Made by a program: the position numbers and the translations under genes | NCBI GenBank assembly: GCA_937902925.1 | Contig: CALFNN010000092.1 | Coordinates: forward strand, 1 to 64,000 | Direction of reading: 5' to 3' | From: an uncultured Opitutaceae bacterium | Lineage (GTDB): Bacteria; Verrucomicrobiota; Verrucomicrobiia; Opitutales; Opitutaceae | Length of the DNA stretch: 64,000 nucleotides | Shown here: in pieces, positions 54,085 to 62,809 of the stretch | Numbering within the stretch: position 1 is the first letter of the stretch | Layout of the letters: each line of letters starts with the position of its first letter | The notes under the pieces: model-generated | Told to the model about the DNA's origin: nothing | Database searches by the model: none | What the model saw: only the letters and a program-made list of their open reading frames with translations

Positions 54085-54501
54085 TCAGTTTTTAACGGCG
54101 GCAATCAGCGCCCGGATCATTCGCCAGCCGAGGAGGTAGTCGACCGCGACGAACTGGTGCACGGCCACGATGAACCAGAAAACAAATTGATAACCGAGCT
54201 TGGAGCATTTGTGGCGGAGCCGCTGCTGAGCGAGAAACGCTCCCGGCCAGCCACCGGCGAGTTCGCAGAGATGCAACATCGCTTCCGGCTCCCGCCAGCC
54301 GCCCGCCCGGGCGCGTCGCTTGTCGATGCCGTAAAACAAATAGGTGAGACCCGAGGCCAGCGCGGTCCACCCGACGAGCAGCCAGATTCCGCTTTTTCCC
54401 GTGAACCGGACGCCGGCGATCCCCGGCGCAACCAGCAACGCCACAAGCACCGCGAGGTGCACCGATCCAATGCGGCCGGCGCCGGTGGTTGACTTGTCCA
54501 T
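54085..54501 (-). CDS. DUF1294 membrane protein
   Basis: A 138-residue protein from the ATG at 54501. Membrane helices are near residues 12-27 and 35-52, and 100-118. The DUF1294 signature is FYGIDKRRARAGGWREPEAM, then LCELAGGWPGAFLAQQRLRH and KLGYQFVFWFIV. Function of the family is unknown; it is often found as a small membrane partner in many bacteria. Confidence 0.85.
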   Translation of the reverse strand: MDKSTTGAGRIGSVHLAVLVALLVAPGIAGVRFTGKSGIWLLVGWTALASGLTYLFYGIDKRRARAGGWREPEAMLHLCELAGGWPGAFLAQQRLRHKCSKLGYQFVFWFIVAVHQFVAVDYLLGWRMIRALIAAVKN

Positions 54502-54700
54502 CAAGAAAGAAACGTTCCCGGAAAATCGTCCGGTCACAAGCCCGCGCAGACGGGGCACCGATGGCGGCGTCCGCGGGAGAAACCGCCGGCGGGCTTTTTC
54601 GCCCGCTTGATTTTCCCGTCCAAACCCGGGGCGTCCCCGGTCGAAAATTAGCGTGGATTAGCGCGGCAAACCCGCTTTCGCTTCCGGCTCTTTCCTCGAC

Positions 54701-55849
54701 ATGACCACGCATAAAATCGGCATCATCATGAACGGCGTCACCGGACGCATGGGCACGAACCAGCATTTGCTGCGTTCGATCAAGGCCATCGTCGACCAGG
54801 GCGGCGTCAGGCTCGGTGACGCCGAGACGATCCTGCCGGACCCGATTCTCGTGGGGCGGAGCGAGTCGAAGCTGGCGGCGCTCGCCGCCCGCGCGGGCGT
54901 GAAGCGTTTCACGACGAACCTCGACACGGCGCTCGCCGATCCCGCCAACCAGATCTACTTCGATGCGACGCTCACCGGGCAGCGGCCCATTGGCGTGCGC
55001 AAGGCGATCGCGGCGAGGAAACACATCTACTGCGAGAAGCCGACCGCGACGACGTCGTCCGAAGCGCTCGCGCTCGCGAAGGAGGTGACGGCGGCAGGAC
55101 TCAAGAACGGGGTCGTCCAGGACAAGCTCTGGCTGCCGGGGTTGTTGAAGTTGAAGTATCTGATCGACACCGGGGTTTTCGGGAAAATTTTGTCGGTGCG
55201 CGGTGAATTCGGCTACTGGGTGTTCACGGGCGAGCACGAGAAGTTGCAGCGGCCGTCGTGGAACTACCGCAAGGAGGACGACGGCGGCATCATCGTGGAC
55301 ATGCTCTGTCACTGGCAGTATGTCGTCCAGAACCTGTTCGGCGACATCAAGTCGGTCTCGTGCCTCGGTGCGACGCATGTGCCGCAGCGGTGGGACGAGA
55401 GTGGCAAGCCCTACAAGTGCACGGCCGACGACTCGGCCTATGCGACCTTCGAATTGGCGAATGGCACGATCTGTCATTTCAACTCGTCATGGTGCGTGCG
55501 GGTGCGGCGGGACGACCTGCTCACGCTCCAGGTGGACGGGACGCACGGGACGGCAGTCGCGGGGCTGCGCAATTGCACGGCGCAGCATCTGGCCGCGACG
55601 CCGCGCTGCGTCTGGAATCCGGATGTCGACAGCCCGATCAAATATGCGGATGGGTGGACGACCGTGCCGAACCAGGGCGACTACGACAACGCGTTCAAGG
55701 TGCAGTGGGAGCTGTTCCTGCGGCATGTGGTGAAGGGCGATCCCTTTCCTTGGTCGCTCCTCGAGGGGGCAAAGGGCGTGCAACTGGCGGAACTCGGGCT
55801 CAAGTCGTGGGCGGAGCGCCGCTGGGTGGATGTGCCGAAGCTGGGGTAG
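54701..55849 (+). CDS. Gfo/Idh/MocA-family NAD(P)-dependent oxidoreductase
   Basis: A 382-residue protein. The N-terminal Rossmann domain starts IGIIMNGVTGRMG, where the glycine-rich loop is GVTGRMG, and has the family's Lys motif KHIYCEKPTATT (EKP, near residue 110). The C-terminal alpha/beta domain includes EDDGGIIVDMLCHWQYVVQN, with the conserved Asp/His pair, and ends KSWAERRWVDVP. It most likely oxidises or reduces a sugar or inositol derivative, which fits the glycan theme of the region. No operon partner. Confidence 0.88.
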   Translation: MTTHKIGIIMNGVTGRMGTNQHLLRSIKAIVDQGGVRLGDAETILPDPILVGRSESKLAALAARAGVKRFTTNLDTALADPANQIYFDATLTGQRPIGVRKAIAARKHIYCEKPTATTSSEALALAKEVTAAGLKNGVVQDKLWLPGLLKLKYLIDTGVFGKILSVRGEFGYWVFTGEHEKLQRPSWNYRKEDDGGIIVDMLCHWQYVVQNLFGDIKSVSCLGATHVPQRWDESGKPYKCTADDSAYATFELANGTICHFNSSWCVRVRRDDLLTLQVDGTHGTAVAGLRNCTAQHLAATPRCVWNPDVDSPIKYADGWTTVPNQGDYDNAFKVQWELFLRHVVKGDPFPWSLLEGAKGVQLAELGLKSWAERRWVDVPKLG

Positions 55850-55884
55850 GGCGGAGGTGCGAAAGGGACGCCCAGGAGAGCCGG

Positions 55885-55908
55885 GCAGGGCGACCGTCTG
55901 GCAGACGC
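55885..55908 (+). repeat. Solo REP-like half element
   Basis: GCAGGGCGACCGTCTGGC followed by AGACGC matches the arm of the inverted repeat at 32732-32806 at 20 of 24 positions (in the orientation of the right arm's complement). It is in a 260-base gap between two plus-strand genes. Confidence 0.45.
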
Positions 55909-56112
55909 CGCGATGCGAAACCGTGTTCGACGGCGGCGTCAGCCGGCCGATGCCGGCGGAAAACGGAGCCAGGTAGAAAATAATTATCTCGTTTCCAAAC
56001 GCCCGATTTACGCTGGCAAACGGTGCGTTTTGGCTAAGGTGTGGGGCGCGTCCTCCGTCCGGCGGGCGTGATCGGCGAAACAATCCAGTTTATCTTCAGT
56101 CTACTTTTTCAA

Positions 56113-56841
56113 ATGAGCACCTCCATCTTCATGGCCGCGATTCACCTGGGCGGGGGATTCCTTTCTCCCGGCGTCCTGTTCCTCCTGGTCATCTTCATGA
56201 TTCCCGTGTCGCTCTACGCGCAGTTCCGCGTGTCGAGCGCTTACAACAAGAACGCCCAGATCCGTTCGCGGGGCGGCATCACCGGCCGCGAGGCGGCCGA
56301 GGCGGTGATGAATCGCGCCGGGATCACCGACGTGACCATCGAGATGACCGGCGGTCATCTCACCGACCATTACGACCCGATCAACAAGCGACTGGTGCTC
56401 TCGGAGGAAAACTACCGGGGCACGAGCCTTGCCGCGCTCGGCGTCGCGTCGCACGAGGCGGGCCACGCCATCCAGCACAAGGTCGGTTACTCGATGTTGC
56501 ATTTCCGCATGGCGCTGGTGCCGGCGACCAATTTCGTCTCCCGGGTCGTGCCGATGGTTTTACTCGTGGGCTTTTTCTTCGCGCGCGGTTTAAGCGGACC
56601 GCTGCTCGACGTCGCGATCATGTGCTACGCGGTGATCACGCTGTTCCAACTCGTGACCCTGCCGGTGGAGTTCGATGCGAGCCGGCGCGCGAAAGTGCAA
56701 CTCGTCGAGCTGGGCATCCTCGATCGCGACGAGATGCCCGGCGTCAACGAGACGCTCGACGCCGCGGCGCTGACCTACGTGGCGGCGTTCGTGAGTTCGC
56801 TGCTCTACCTGCTCTACCTGCTGTCAGCGCGCCGCAACTGA
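56113..56841 (+). CDS. Membrane zinc metallopeptidase (DUF1294-unrelated; YugP/Zn_peptidase_2 type)
   Basis: A 242-residue protein from the ATG at 56113. The HExxH zinc site is VASHEAGHAIQHK. Upstream are a membrane helix (VLFLLVIFMIPVSLYA) and SAYNKNAQIRSRGGITGREA; downstream are helices VSRVVPMVLLVGFFFA and ALTYVAAFVSSLLYLLYLLS. This matches PF04298 putative zinc peptidases such as YugP. Substrate unknown. It converges on the M48 gene. Confidence 0.88.
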   Translation: MSTSIFMAAIHLGGGFLSPGVLFLLVIFMIPVSLYAQFRVSSAYNKNAQIRSRGGITGREAAEAVMNRAGITDVTIEMTGGHLTDHYDPINKRLVLSEENYRGTSLAALGVASHEAGHAIQHKVGYSMLHFRMALVPATNFVSRVVPMVLLVGFFFARGLSGPLLDVAIMCYAVITLFQLVTLPVEFDASRRAKVQLVELGILDRDEMPGVNETLDAAALTYVAAFVSSLLYLLYLLSARRN

Positions 56842-56907
56842 GCGCGATGCGATCCGGGCGGCGCGGCCGCCGGCCGGGGTGAAGCGGAACCGCGAGAAAC
56901 ACCGGCG

Positions 56908-57729
56908 CTACTTCACGAGAACCGGGACCGGCTTGATCTTGGCGTCTTCCTGCGCCCGCAACGCCTCGGGCATTTCCGCCTCGAGCGCGGCGATGCGCTC
57001 GGGGTTCGAGGGGTGCGTCGAACCGAACGCGGACTCCGGTTGTCCGTTGCCTTCCTCCTCCTCGAGTTTTTCGAGGACCTTGATCGCCTCGTGTGGATCG
57101 TAGCCGGCGCGCGCCATATAGATGAGGCCGATGTGGTCGGCCTCCTTTTCCTTTTTGCGGTCGAAGGCGAAGCCGCTCGCCTCCGAGCCGATCCCATAGG
57201 CTTCCATGACGGCGGTGGAGGTAAGCAACCCGGCGCCGGAGCCCATCAACGCGACGCCGCCGATCAAGCCGCCGGTGTTGAGCGCCATCTCCTGCGAGAG
57301 TTGCTCGTGAATGTGTTTCGCGGTCACGTGGCCGATCTCGTGGGCCATGACGGAGGCGAGCTGGTCGTCGTTCTGGACGATTTTGAACAGGCCGGTAAAA
57401 ACGCCGACCTTGCCGCCCGCCATGGCGAAGGCGTTGATCTGGGGATTGTCGAAGAGGACGAATTCCCAGTCGGCGTCGGGCATGTCCCAGATTGGGACCG
57501 CCCGCTGGAGGCGCTCGCCGACCCGCTGGAGCTCGGCGTTGAGATCCTTGTCGTTCGAGATGCGGTTGTGCGCCTTCATCTCGTCGAAGGCTGCGATGCT
57601 CATCTTCGTCACTTCCTTGTCGTCCACGAGGCTGAGAGAATGGCGCCCGGTGACCGGAACCTGATAGCAACCGTGAAGGAGCAGGGCGGCGGGGACGACC
57701 GCCAGAACGGAGAGAAGCTTCGTGTTCAT
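56908..57729 (-). CDS. M48-family metallopeptidase lipoprotein
   Basis: A 273-residue protein with a lipoprotein signal (LSVLAVVPAALLLHGCYQVP; lipobox LHGC). The zinc site is MAHEIGHVTAKHIH (HExxH) with a third Glu ligand in KEKEADHIGLIYMA. It is a periplasmic quality-control protease of the LoiP/YcaL/BepA group without the TPR part of BepA. Upstream DNA (57730-57868) lies between divergent genes. Confidence 0.9.
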   Translation of the reverse strand: MNTKLLSVLAVVPAALLLHGCYQVPVTGRHSLSLVDDKEVTKMSIAAFDEMKAHNRISNDKDLNAELQRVGERLQRAVPIWDMPDADWEFVLFDNPQINAFAMAGGKVGVFTGLFKIVQNDDQLASVMAHEIGHVTAKHIHEQLSQEMALNTGGLIGGVALMGSGAGLLTSTAVMEAYGIGSEASGFAFDRKKEKEADHIGLIYMARAGYDPHEAIKVLEKLEEEEGNGQPESAFGSTHPSNPERIAALEAEMPEALRAQEDAKIKPVPVLVK

Positions 57730-57868
57730 GGAGTGGGAGGGGCGACGGCGCCGGGGAGACTGATAAGCGGACGGGCGGGCATGGCAAGCGCGCGAGAACC
57801 CCGGGTGCGACTGTTACCGCGGACGAAGGTTTCACGTCTTGCGGCGAGGTATTTATGACCTTTGCAAT

Positions 57869-57885
57869 TTGGCACGAACTTAGCA
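57869..57885 (+). promoter_or_regulatory. Sigma-54-type promoter
   Basis: TTGGCACGAACTTAGCA has the invariant GG and GC separated by ten bases, and matches TTGGCACG(N4)TTGCA at all but one position. Transcription would start near 57896 and run into the TPR gene at 58000. Confidence 0.6.
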
Positions 57886-57999
57886 TGGTAACGCCGCTGT
57901 TACCGTTCTCTGCTGGCTAACTGAACGAGTTGGCTCGAAGTTCGTCTAACGCCGCCAATATTTCCCTCCTGAAATTGCCTTCGACGGCCCCATATCCCC

Positions 58000-59709
58000 A
58001 TGGCTGAACAAATCGACCCTGCTCCCCCCAAACGGCGTCGCGTCATTCACTGGAACCCCGAGGCTGGTCGCGAGACCGTGCAGCGCCGATGGTCGTGGAA
58101 GCGGATCGTGGGTTGGACGGTCGGCGGTTTCTTCGGTTTGTTGTTCGCCGCCGGCATCGTCATCCGCGTGACGAAGGCGATCATGGGCCCGGACGTGTTC
58201 GCGTCGCAGGCGGAAATCGCCGCCGCCCAGGGCGCGGAGGATTCGACCTCGGGCTATATCAGCGAGACCAAGGCGGCTTATGCGCACGAGAACGCGGCCA
58301 AGGCGCTCGCGGACCTGCGCCGGCTGCCGACCAATCATCCGGTGCAGGTGGAGCGCCTGGTGCTGATCGAGAAATCGTTCCAGGACGGCGAAGCGCTCCT
58401 GGCCTCGCACGAATTCTCGAAGGCGTTCGCCGCCTTCCAGGCGCTCAACAGCGAGATGGCGGCGTTCAGCAAGAACGTCCAGCTCAAGCAGGAGGCGCAG
58501 CTCGAGGAAGGAAAGATCCAGGTCCGGATGAAGGACCTCGAGATCGCGCGCAGCCTCGCCCCCGGCACGCTCGAGGCGGCGATGGACGACGCCGCCGAGG
58601 GCCGGCGGCTGATGAATGACGGCAATTTCACGAGCGCGAAGGATGTCTTCGACCGCGGGTTCGCCGAGCTGAGCAAGGCGGAGCAGGCGCTGGCCACGTA
58701 TGTGCGCGACAACCTGCTCCTCGGCCAGGAGGCGCTCGCGAAGGGTCAGCGCGACGCCGCCAAGCAAGCCTTCAACGCCGCGCTCGAAAAGGCGCCGGGC
58801 AACGACGATGCGCTCCGCGGCTTGAAACGGGCCGAGACGATCGATCGCGTCTACGCCCTGCTCCTGCAGGGCGAGTCGCTGGAAAAGCAGGGGCAATACG
58901 CGCTGGCGGCGGAATCCTACGGGAAGGCATTTTCGCTCGATGGCTTTTCCGCGGTGGCGCAGGCGGGCCAGTCCCGGGCCGCGCGACTCGAGAAGGAGAC
59001 GAAATTCGGCAACGCGTATTCGGCGGCGCAGGCGGCGTTCAAGCGGCGCGATTGGGACAAGGCCATCGCCGAGGCGGAGAACGCGTTGAAGGTCTACCCG
59101 CAGAAGACGGATGTGCAGGCGATGCTCAAGTCGGCGAAGGAAAACGCCCACACCGATGCCGTGAAGAAGGCGCTGTCGAAAGGCTACGCCTACGAAAACG
59201 ACCATCAGTGGAAAGAGGCGCTGGACGCCTATCGCGAAACGCTCCAGCTCGAACCGGAGATGCGCGATGCGGTCGAGGGTTACATCCGGTGCAGCACGAT
59301 GATCCGCACCCTGATCCAGTTCAACACCCTCATCGAGAACGCGCAGCAGCTGGCGAGCAAAGCCGAATTCCAGGCGGCCATCCGCGCTTTCAGCCAAGCC
59401 GGTGACATCAAGCCCAACTACCGGTTGCCCAACGAGGATCAGGTGCAGCAACTGGGGGCGTTGCTGAAGTCGCAGAGCCAGCCGATCGAGGTCATGTTCA
59501 AGTCCGACGGCAAGACGTGGTTCTCGATCACCAATTACCGGATGCCGACCCAGATGGAATCGGCCACGGTGAAGATGTATCCGGGCGACTACGAAATTCG
59601 CGGGACGCGCAAGGGTTTCCGCGATGTCCTGATGTTGCTCCAGGTGAGGAACGGAACGCCCCCGCCCACGGTCACCGTCGTGTGCAACTACTCCTCCGAA
59701 CGAAGCTGA
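58000..59709 (+). CDS. TPR-repeat membrane protein
   Basis: A 569-residue protein with a short basic cytoplasmic start (KRRRVIHWNPEAGRE), one membrane helix (IVGWTVGGFFGLLFAAGIVI, near residues 41-60), and a long run of TPR-like helices (FQALNSEMAAFSK, ALAKGQRDAAKQAFNAALEK, GQYALAAESYGKAFSLDGF, RRDWDKAIAEAENALKVYPQ, HQWKEALDAYRETLQLEPEM). A C-terminal beta-rich domain follows (SATVKMYPGDYEIRGTRKGF) with a PEGA-like look. It is first in a run with two secreted proteins and probably a scaffold for a surface complex. Confidence 0.75.
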   Translation: MAEQIDPAPPKRRRVIHWNPEAGRETVQRRWSWKRIVGWTVGGFFGLLFAAGIVIRVTKAIMGPDVFASQAEIAAAQGAEDSTSGYISETKAAYAHENAAKALADLRRLPTNHPVQVERLVLIEKSFQDGEALLASHEFSKAFAAFQALNSEMAAFSKNVQLKQEAQLEEGKIQVRMKDLEIARSLAPGTLEAAMDDAAEGRRLMNDGNFTSAKDVFDRGFAELSKAEQALATYVRDNLLLGQEALAKGQRDAAKQAFNAALEKAPGNDDALRGLKRAETIDRVYALLLQGESLEKQGQYALAAESYGKAFSLDGFSAVAQAGQSRAARLEKETKFGNAYSAAQAAFKRRDWDKAIAEAENALKVYPQKTDVQAMLKSAKENAHTDAVKKALSKGYAYENDHQWKEALDAYRETLQLEPEMRDAVEGYIRCSTMIRTLIQFNTLIENAQQLASKAEFQAAIRAFSQAGDIKPNYRLPNEDQVQQLGALLKSQSQPIEVMFKSDGKTWFSITNYRMPTQMESATVKMYPGDYEIRGTRKGFRDVLMLLQVRNGTPPPTVTVVCNYSSERS

Positions 59710-59726
59710 CGGCTTCAAAATCTTCC

Positions 59727-60530
59727 ATGCACCTTCAGCCCTACTGCAGTCTGGCGGGTGCCGTGCTGCTGCTTGCAGCCACCCCGGTTCCCGCCCAGAC
59801 GAGTTCCACGCGGACAACTCCGTTGCCGGCCTCGCAGAAGACCGATCCCACCCGCCGCACCTCGACCGCCCGCGGACCGTTGCCGGATCCGGCGTTGCTC
59901 GACGGATCCGCCCAGCCGCCCGAAAAGAAGCCCGACTACGGCATGCTCGGCGAGTTCGAGCTGCCGGGCGACGAGAATTCGAAAAGCGACAAGGTCGGAG
60001 GGCAGAGCCAGCCGCAGGGTTCGCCGTCCGGTGGCGGGCAGCAATCCTCCGCCCAAGGTGGCGGCGGCGCCTCCAATGGGGCGCAGCAGGCGGGAGCCCA
60101 AGGCGGGGGCGGACCGACCGGTGGTCCCCAGCAGGCCTCGGCCCAGGGTGGCGGGGCGGCTGGTGGCGCGCCGCCGCCCAATGGCCAGCAAGCGGCGCAG
60201 GGAGGGGCGGCCGGCGGGGATTCGCCGGTGCAGAACGATCCCAACGCAAAAGCCGACGGCGCCCAAGTCGCGGGACTTTCGGGTGACGGCGATACCAGCG
60301 GGCAGAGCGGGGCGGGAGGGGCCGATGTGCCGAAACCCCAACAAGTGGCGCTTGGCGATCCGACGATGCGAATCAAACCCGCGGCGAATGCGCCCGGTGT
60401 CGTCGGGGGCGTCACGGCGGGCAACACCCAGCAGATGGAAAGCAGGGTCGGCGGCGGCATGGGTTCCGGCGGTTCCCGGGACGGCAAGAACAGTTCCGAA
60501 AAAGGCCGCGTCATGCCCGCCGGACTGTGA
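59727..60530 (+). CDS. Secreted Gly/Gln/Ala-rich protein, unknown
   Basis: A 267-residue protein with a signal peptide (LAGAVLLLAATPVPAQ). The front ~70 residues read PDYGMLGEFELPGDENSKSD, and most of the rest is repeated GGGAAGGAPPPNGQQ-type low complexity. The end (AANAPGVVGGVTAGNTQQME) may be a small folded part. It follows the TPR gene by 17 bases. Function unknown; an extracellular matrix or surface role is plausible. Confidence 0.5.
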   Translation: MHLQPYCSLAGAVLLLAATPVPAQTSSTRTTPLPASQKTDPTRRTSTARGPLPDPALLDGSAQPPEKKPDYGMLGEFELPGDENSKSDKVGGQSQPQGSPSGGGQQSSAQGGGGASNGAQQAGAQGGGGPTGGPQQASAQGGGAAGGAPPPNGQQAAQGGAAGGDSPVQNDPNAKADGAQVAGLSGDGDTSGQSGAGGADVPKPQQVALGDPTMRIKPAANAPGVVGGVTAGNTQQMESRVGGGMGSGGSRDGKNSSEKGRVMPAGL

Positions 60531-60564
60531 GCGATTTTCACCCATCCGGCTTACCCCTTTCACA

Positions 60565-61665
60565 GTGAAGAAACCCCTCTCGATTTTGTTGTGCCTCGGC
60601 CTGCTGGCCGCGGCCGGCGTGGTGCGAGCCACGACGGTCATTTATCCGGTCGAAGCGATCGACGACCTCTGGAATCTCAACGCCGACGACTTCAAGCAGA
60701 AATACAGCGGCATCAACATCACGGGCCTGGGTCCGAGCGACGAAGGCTGGTATGTCCGCTATCGCCACGAGAATCTCACCTACATGTTCGGCCCGCTGCC
60801 GGACAGCGAGGCGGCGCGGAAGAAAAAATGGGACCTCGAGACCGTGCGCGACGCGGCGATCCGGAACCGGCCTTCGCTCGCGAGCAGCAAGGTCGATTAC
60901 GTCAAGTTTACTTATTCCGGCGTCTACGGGAAGGGAGGCGGCGATACGCCTTATGTCGGCGGGCGCTCGAAGGACGGCAAGAACGGGCCCGACGGCGATC
61001 TCGATGGCGATGGCATCCCGAACGCCAAGGACGATGACATGGACGGCGATGGCATTCCCAATTCGCAGGATCCCGACATCGATGGCGACGGTATCCCCAA
61101 TGGGAAGGACGACTATCCGTATGGCGACAAGGCGGGAGTCGAAGGTGCGGATGGCAACGGCACTGGCAATGGGAAGGACGGACTTGCCGGCGACGGATCG
61201 GGCAAGGACGGTTCCGGCAAAGACGGCAGCGGGAACGGCAAGGGCGACAAAGCCGGTGGACAGGGCGACCAGTTGGCCGGCACCGACGGAAACGGTGACG
61301 GGACGCAAGGCGGCCAGGGTAGCAAGAGCGGCAGCAAGAATGGCTCCGGCACTGGTGGCGACGGATCGGACAGCTCGAGCGGCCAGCAAGGGGGTCAGCA
61401 GGGCGGGACCCAGCGCGTGGCGTCAAACCAGCGTGGCGGTTCCAGCGGCTCGCAGGGCGGACAGCAAGGCGGCCAACAAGGTGGCCAAAGCGGGCAGTCG
61501 GGTCAGCAGGGCGGAAGCCAGGGCGGTGGCGGCCAGCAAGGAGGTCAGCAAGGGCAGGCCGGCCAGAGTGGCGGCCAGGCCGGACCAAGTGGCGGCGGGC
61601 AGGGAGGCGGGGGCAATCCGCTCCAGCTCATTGGCGCGCTACTGAAGATGATTCTTGGGCTTTAA
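60565..61665 (+). CDS. Secreted protein with calcium-binding type-3 repeats and Gly/Gln-rich tail
   Basis: A 366-residue protein from a GTG at 60565, which gives a signal peptide (LSILLCLGLLAAAGVVRA). A folded N-terminal part (residues ~23-120) has VYPVEAIDDLWNLNADDFK-type sequence. It is followed by three thrombospondin type-3 repeats, DGDLDGDGIPNAKDDDMDGD and DPDIDGDGIPNGKDDY, which bind calcium. The last ~170 residues are Gly/Gln/Ser-rich and highly repetitive. It ends the run with the TPR protein. Surface or matrix protein by appearance. Confidence 0.65.
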   Translation: MKKPLSILLCLGLLAAAGVVRATTVIYPVEAIDDLWNLNADDFKQKYSGINITGLGPSDEGWYVRYRHENLTYMFGPLPDSEAARKKKWDLETVRDAAIRNRPSLASSKVDYVKFTYSGVYGKGGGDTPYVGGRSKDGKNGPDGDLDGDGIPNAKDDDMDGDGIPNSQDPDIDGDGIPNGKDDYPYGDKAGVEGADGNGTGNGKDGLAGDGSGKDGSGKDGSGNGKGDKAGGQGDQLAGTDGNGDGTQGGQGSKSGSKNGSGTGGDGSDSSSGQQGGQQGGTQRVASNQRGGSSGSQGGQQGGQQGGQSGQSGQQGGSQGGGGQQGGQQGQAGQSGGQAGPSGGGQGGGGNPLQLIGALLKMILGL

Positions 61666-61795
61666 TCTCGGCCGCAGGCAGGCCTCGTGTCGGGTTGAGT
61701 CCGGCCGGCCGGCCGGCAAAACCGTTGCTTCCTGTGCTGACGCGCAGGGCGATCGCATTTCGTAGTCCGCCGTGTGAGCGCCGGGAGGCGGAGTT

Positions 61796-62809
61796 CTACA
61801 AGTCCTGCAGCGCAATAAATGCGCCGCCGTGACGGTAACAAACTTCGCGCATCAGGTTCGCGAACCTGAGCCCCGTGTTGAACATCGAGAACGTATAGCG
61901 GATCGTCGTCGGGAAACCGACTGCGTTGATGACGATCTTGCGGTGCCCCTCGGCATCGGCGGGATTCAACTGGTCGAGGGTCTTGATGACGGCGTCGGCC
62001 GAATCGCTCGTGTTGAACTCGTCACCGAAAACATAGATGCCCATTTTCATCTCCGGGTTGCCCGGATCGTAGAGCGAACGGATGGCGCGATAGATGCCGG
62101 GCACGGGGTTGCTGACGGTGTCCTGATTGTAGCGGCGCAGCGTGCGGCGGATTGCGTCGCGGGTGTCGCGCGAGTCGGGCATCCAGCCCATCGCGCCGTT
62201 GCGTCCGCTATTCAGGATGAAGCGGCCGTCCGCATCGATCACCTGCACACCGTCGACCGTGGGATAAACATCGAGCACCTCCTCGATCTTCCGGATGGCG
62301 ATCGGCCAAAGGCCATCGGTGTTCGGATCGCGCATCGAACCGGATGTATCGATGACGAAGGCGATGTAGTTACTGCCCACGGGCAGTCCGACCGGGAGCG
62401 GCTTCACATCAGGCAGGACCATGTCCGGCTTCTTTTGGCGCGCGGCGATTTCCTTTTTCAGGTCGTCGATGTCGACCAGCATCGCCTCCTGGCCCTTCTT
62501 CTCCAGTTGGAGCTGCCGGTCGAGGTCGTCGAGCATCGCATGGATCGAATCGTTCTTGATCCGGGCATCAGTCACGAGAGTGGCGACGCGGGCGTTGCTC
62601 CGCTCCAGGTCCTCCTTGCTGGAGCTCAGCTTGGCGATCTGGAGAAGCTGCGCGGCCATGATGTTCCGCAGGTCGGCGAGCGCCTTGAGTTTTTCCTGTT
62701 CGCGCGAGTCGACGCTCAGCACGAAAATCAGGATGATCGCCCCGAAGCCGCAGCAAATGCAGTCGAGGAAGGCGAGGCTGAAGACGTTGGTCTGGCGGCG
62801 GCGGATCAT
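61796..62809 (-). CDS. VWA-domain protein with N-terminal membrane anchor (MIDAS intact)
   Basis: A 337-residue protein. One N-terminal membrane helix contains a Cys pair (SLAFLDCICCGFGAIILIFV), then a coiled coil of ~100 residues (LQLEKKGQEAMLVDIDDLKK), and a VWA domain with an intact MIDAS (YIAFVIDTSGSMRDPN). It overlaps the upstream VWA gene by four bases. The layout resembles MotB/ExbD-like anchoring of a sensor or scaffold. Function unknown. Confidence 0.75.
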   Translation of the reverse strand: MIRRRQTNVFSLAFLDCICCGFGAIILIFVLSVDSREQEKLKALADLRNIMAAQLLQIAKLSSSKEDLERSNARVATLVTDARIKNDSIHAMLDDLDRQLQLEKKGQEAMLVDIDDLKKEIAARQKKPDMVLPDVKPLPVGLPVGSNYIAFVIDTSGSMRDPNTDGLWPIAIRKIEEVLDVYPTVDGVQVIDADGRFILNSGRNGAMGWMPDSRDTRDAIRRTLRRYNQDTVSNPVPGIYRAIRSLYDPGNPEMKMGIYVFGDEFNTSDSADAVIKTLDQLNPADAEGHRKIVINAVGFPTTIRYTFSMFNTGLRFANLMREVCYRHGGAFIALQDL

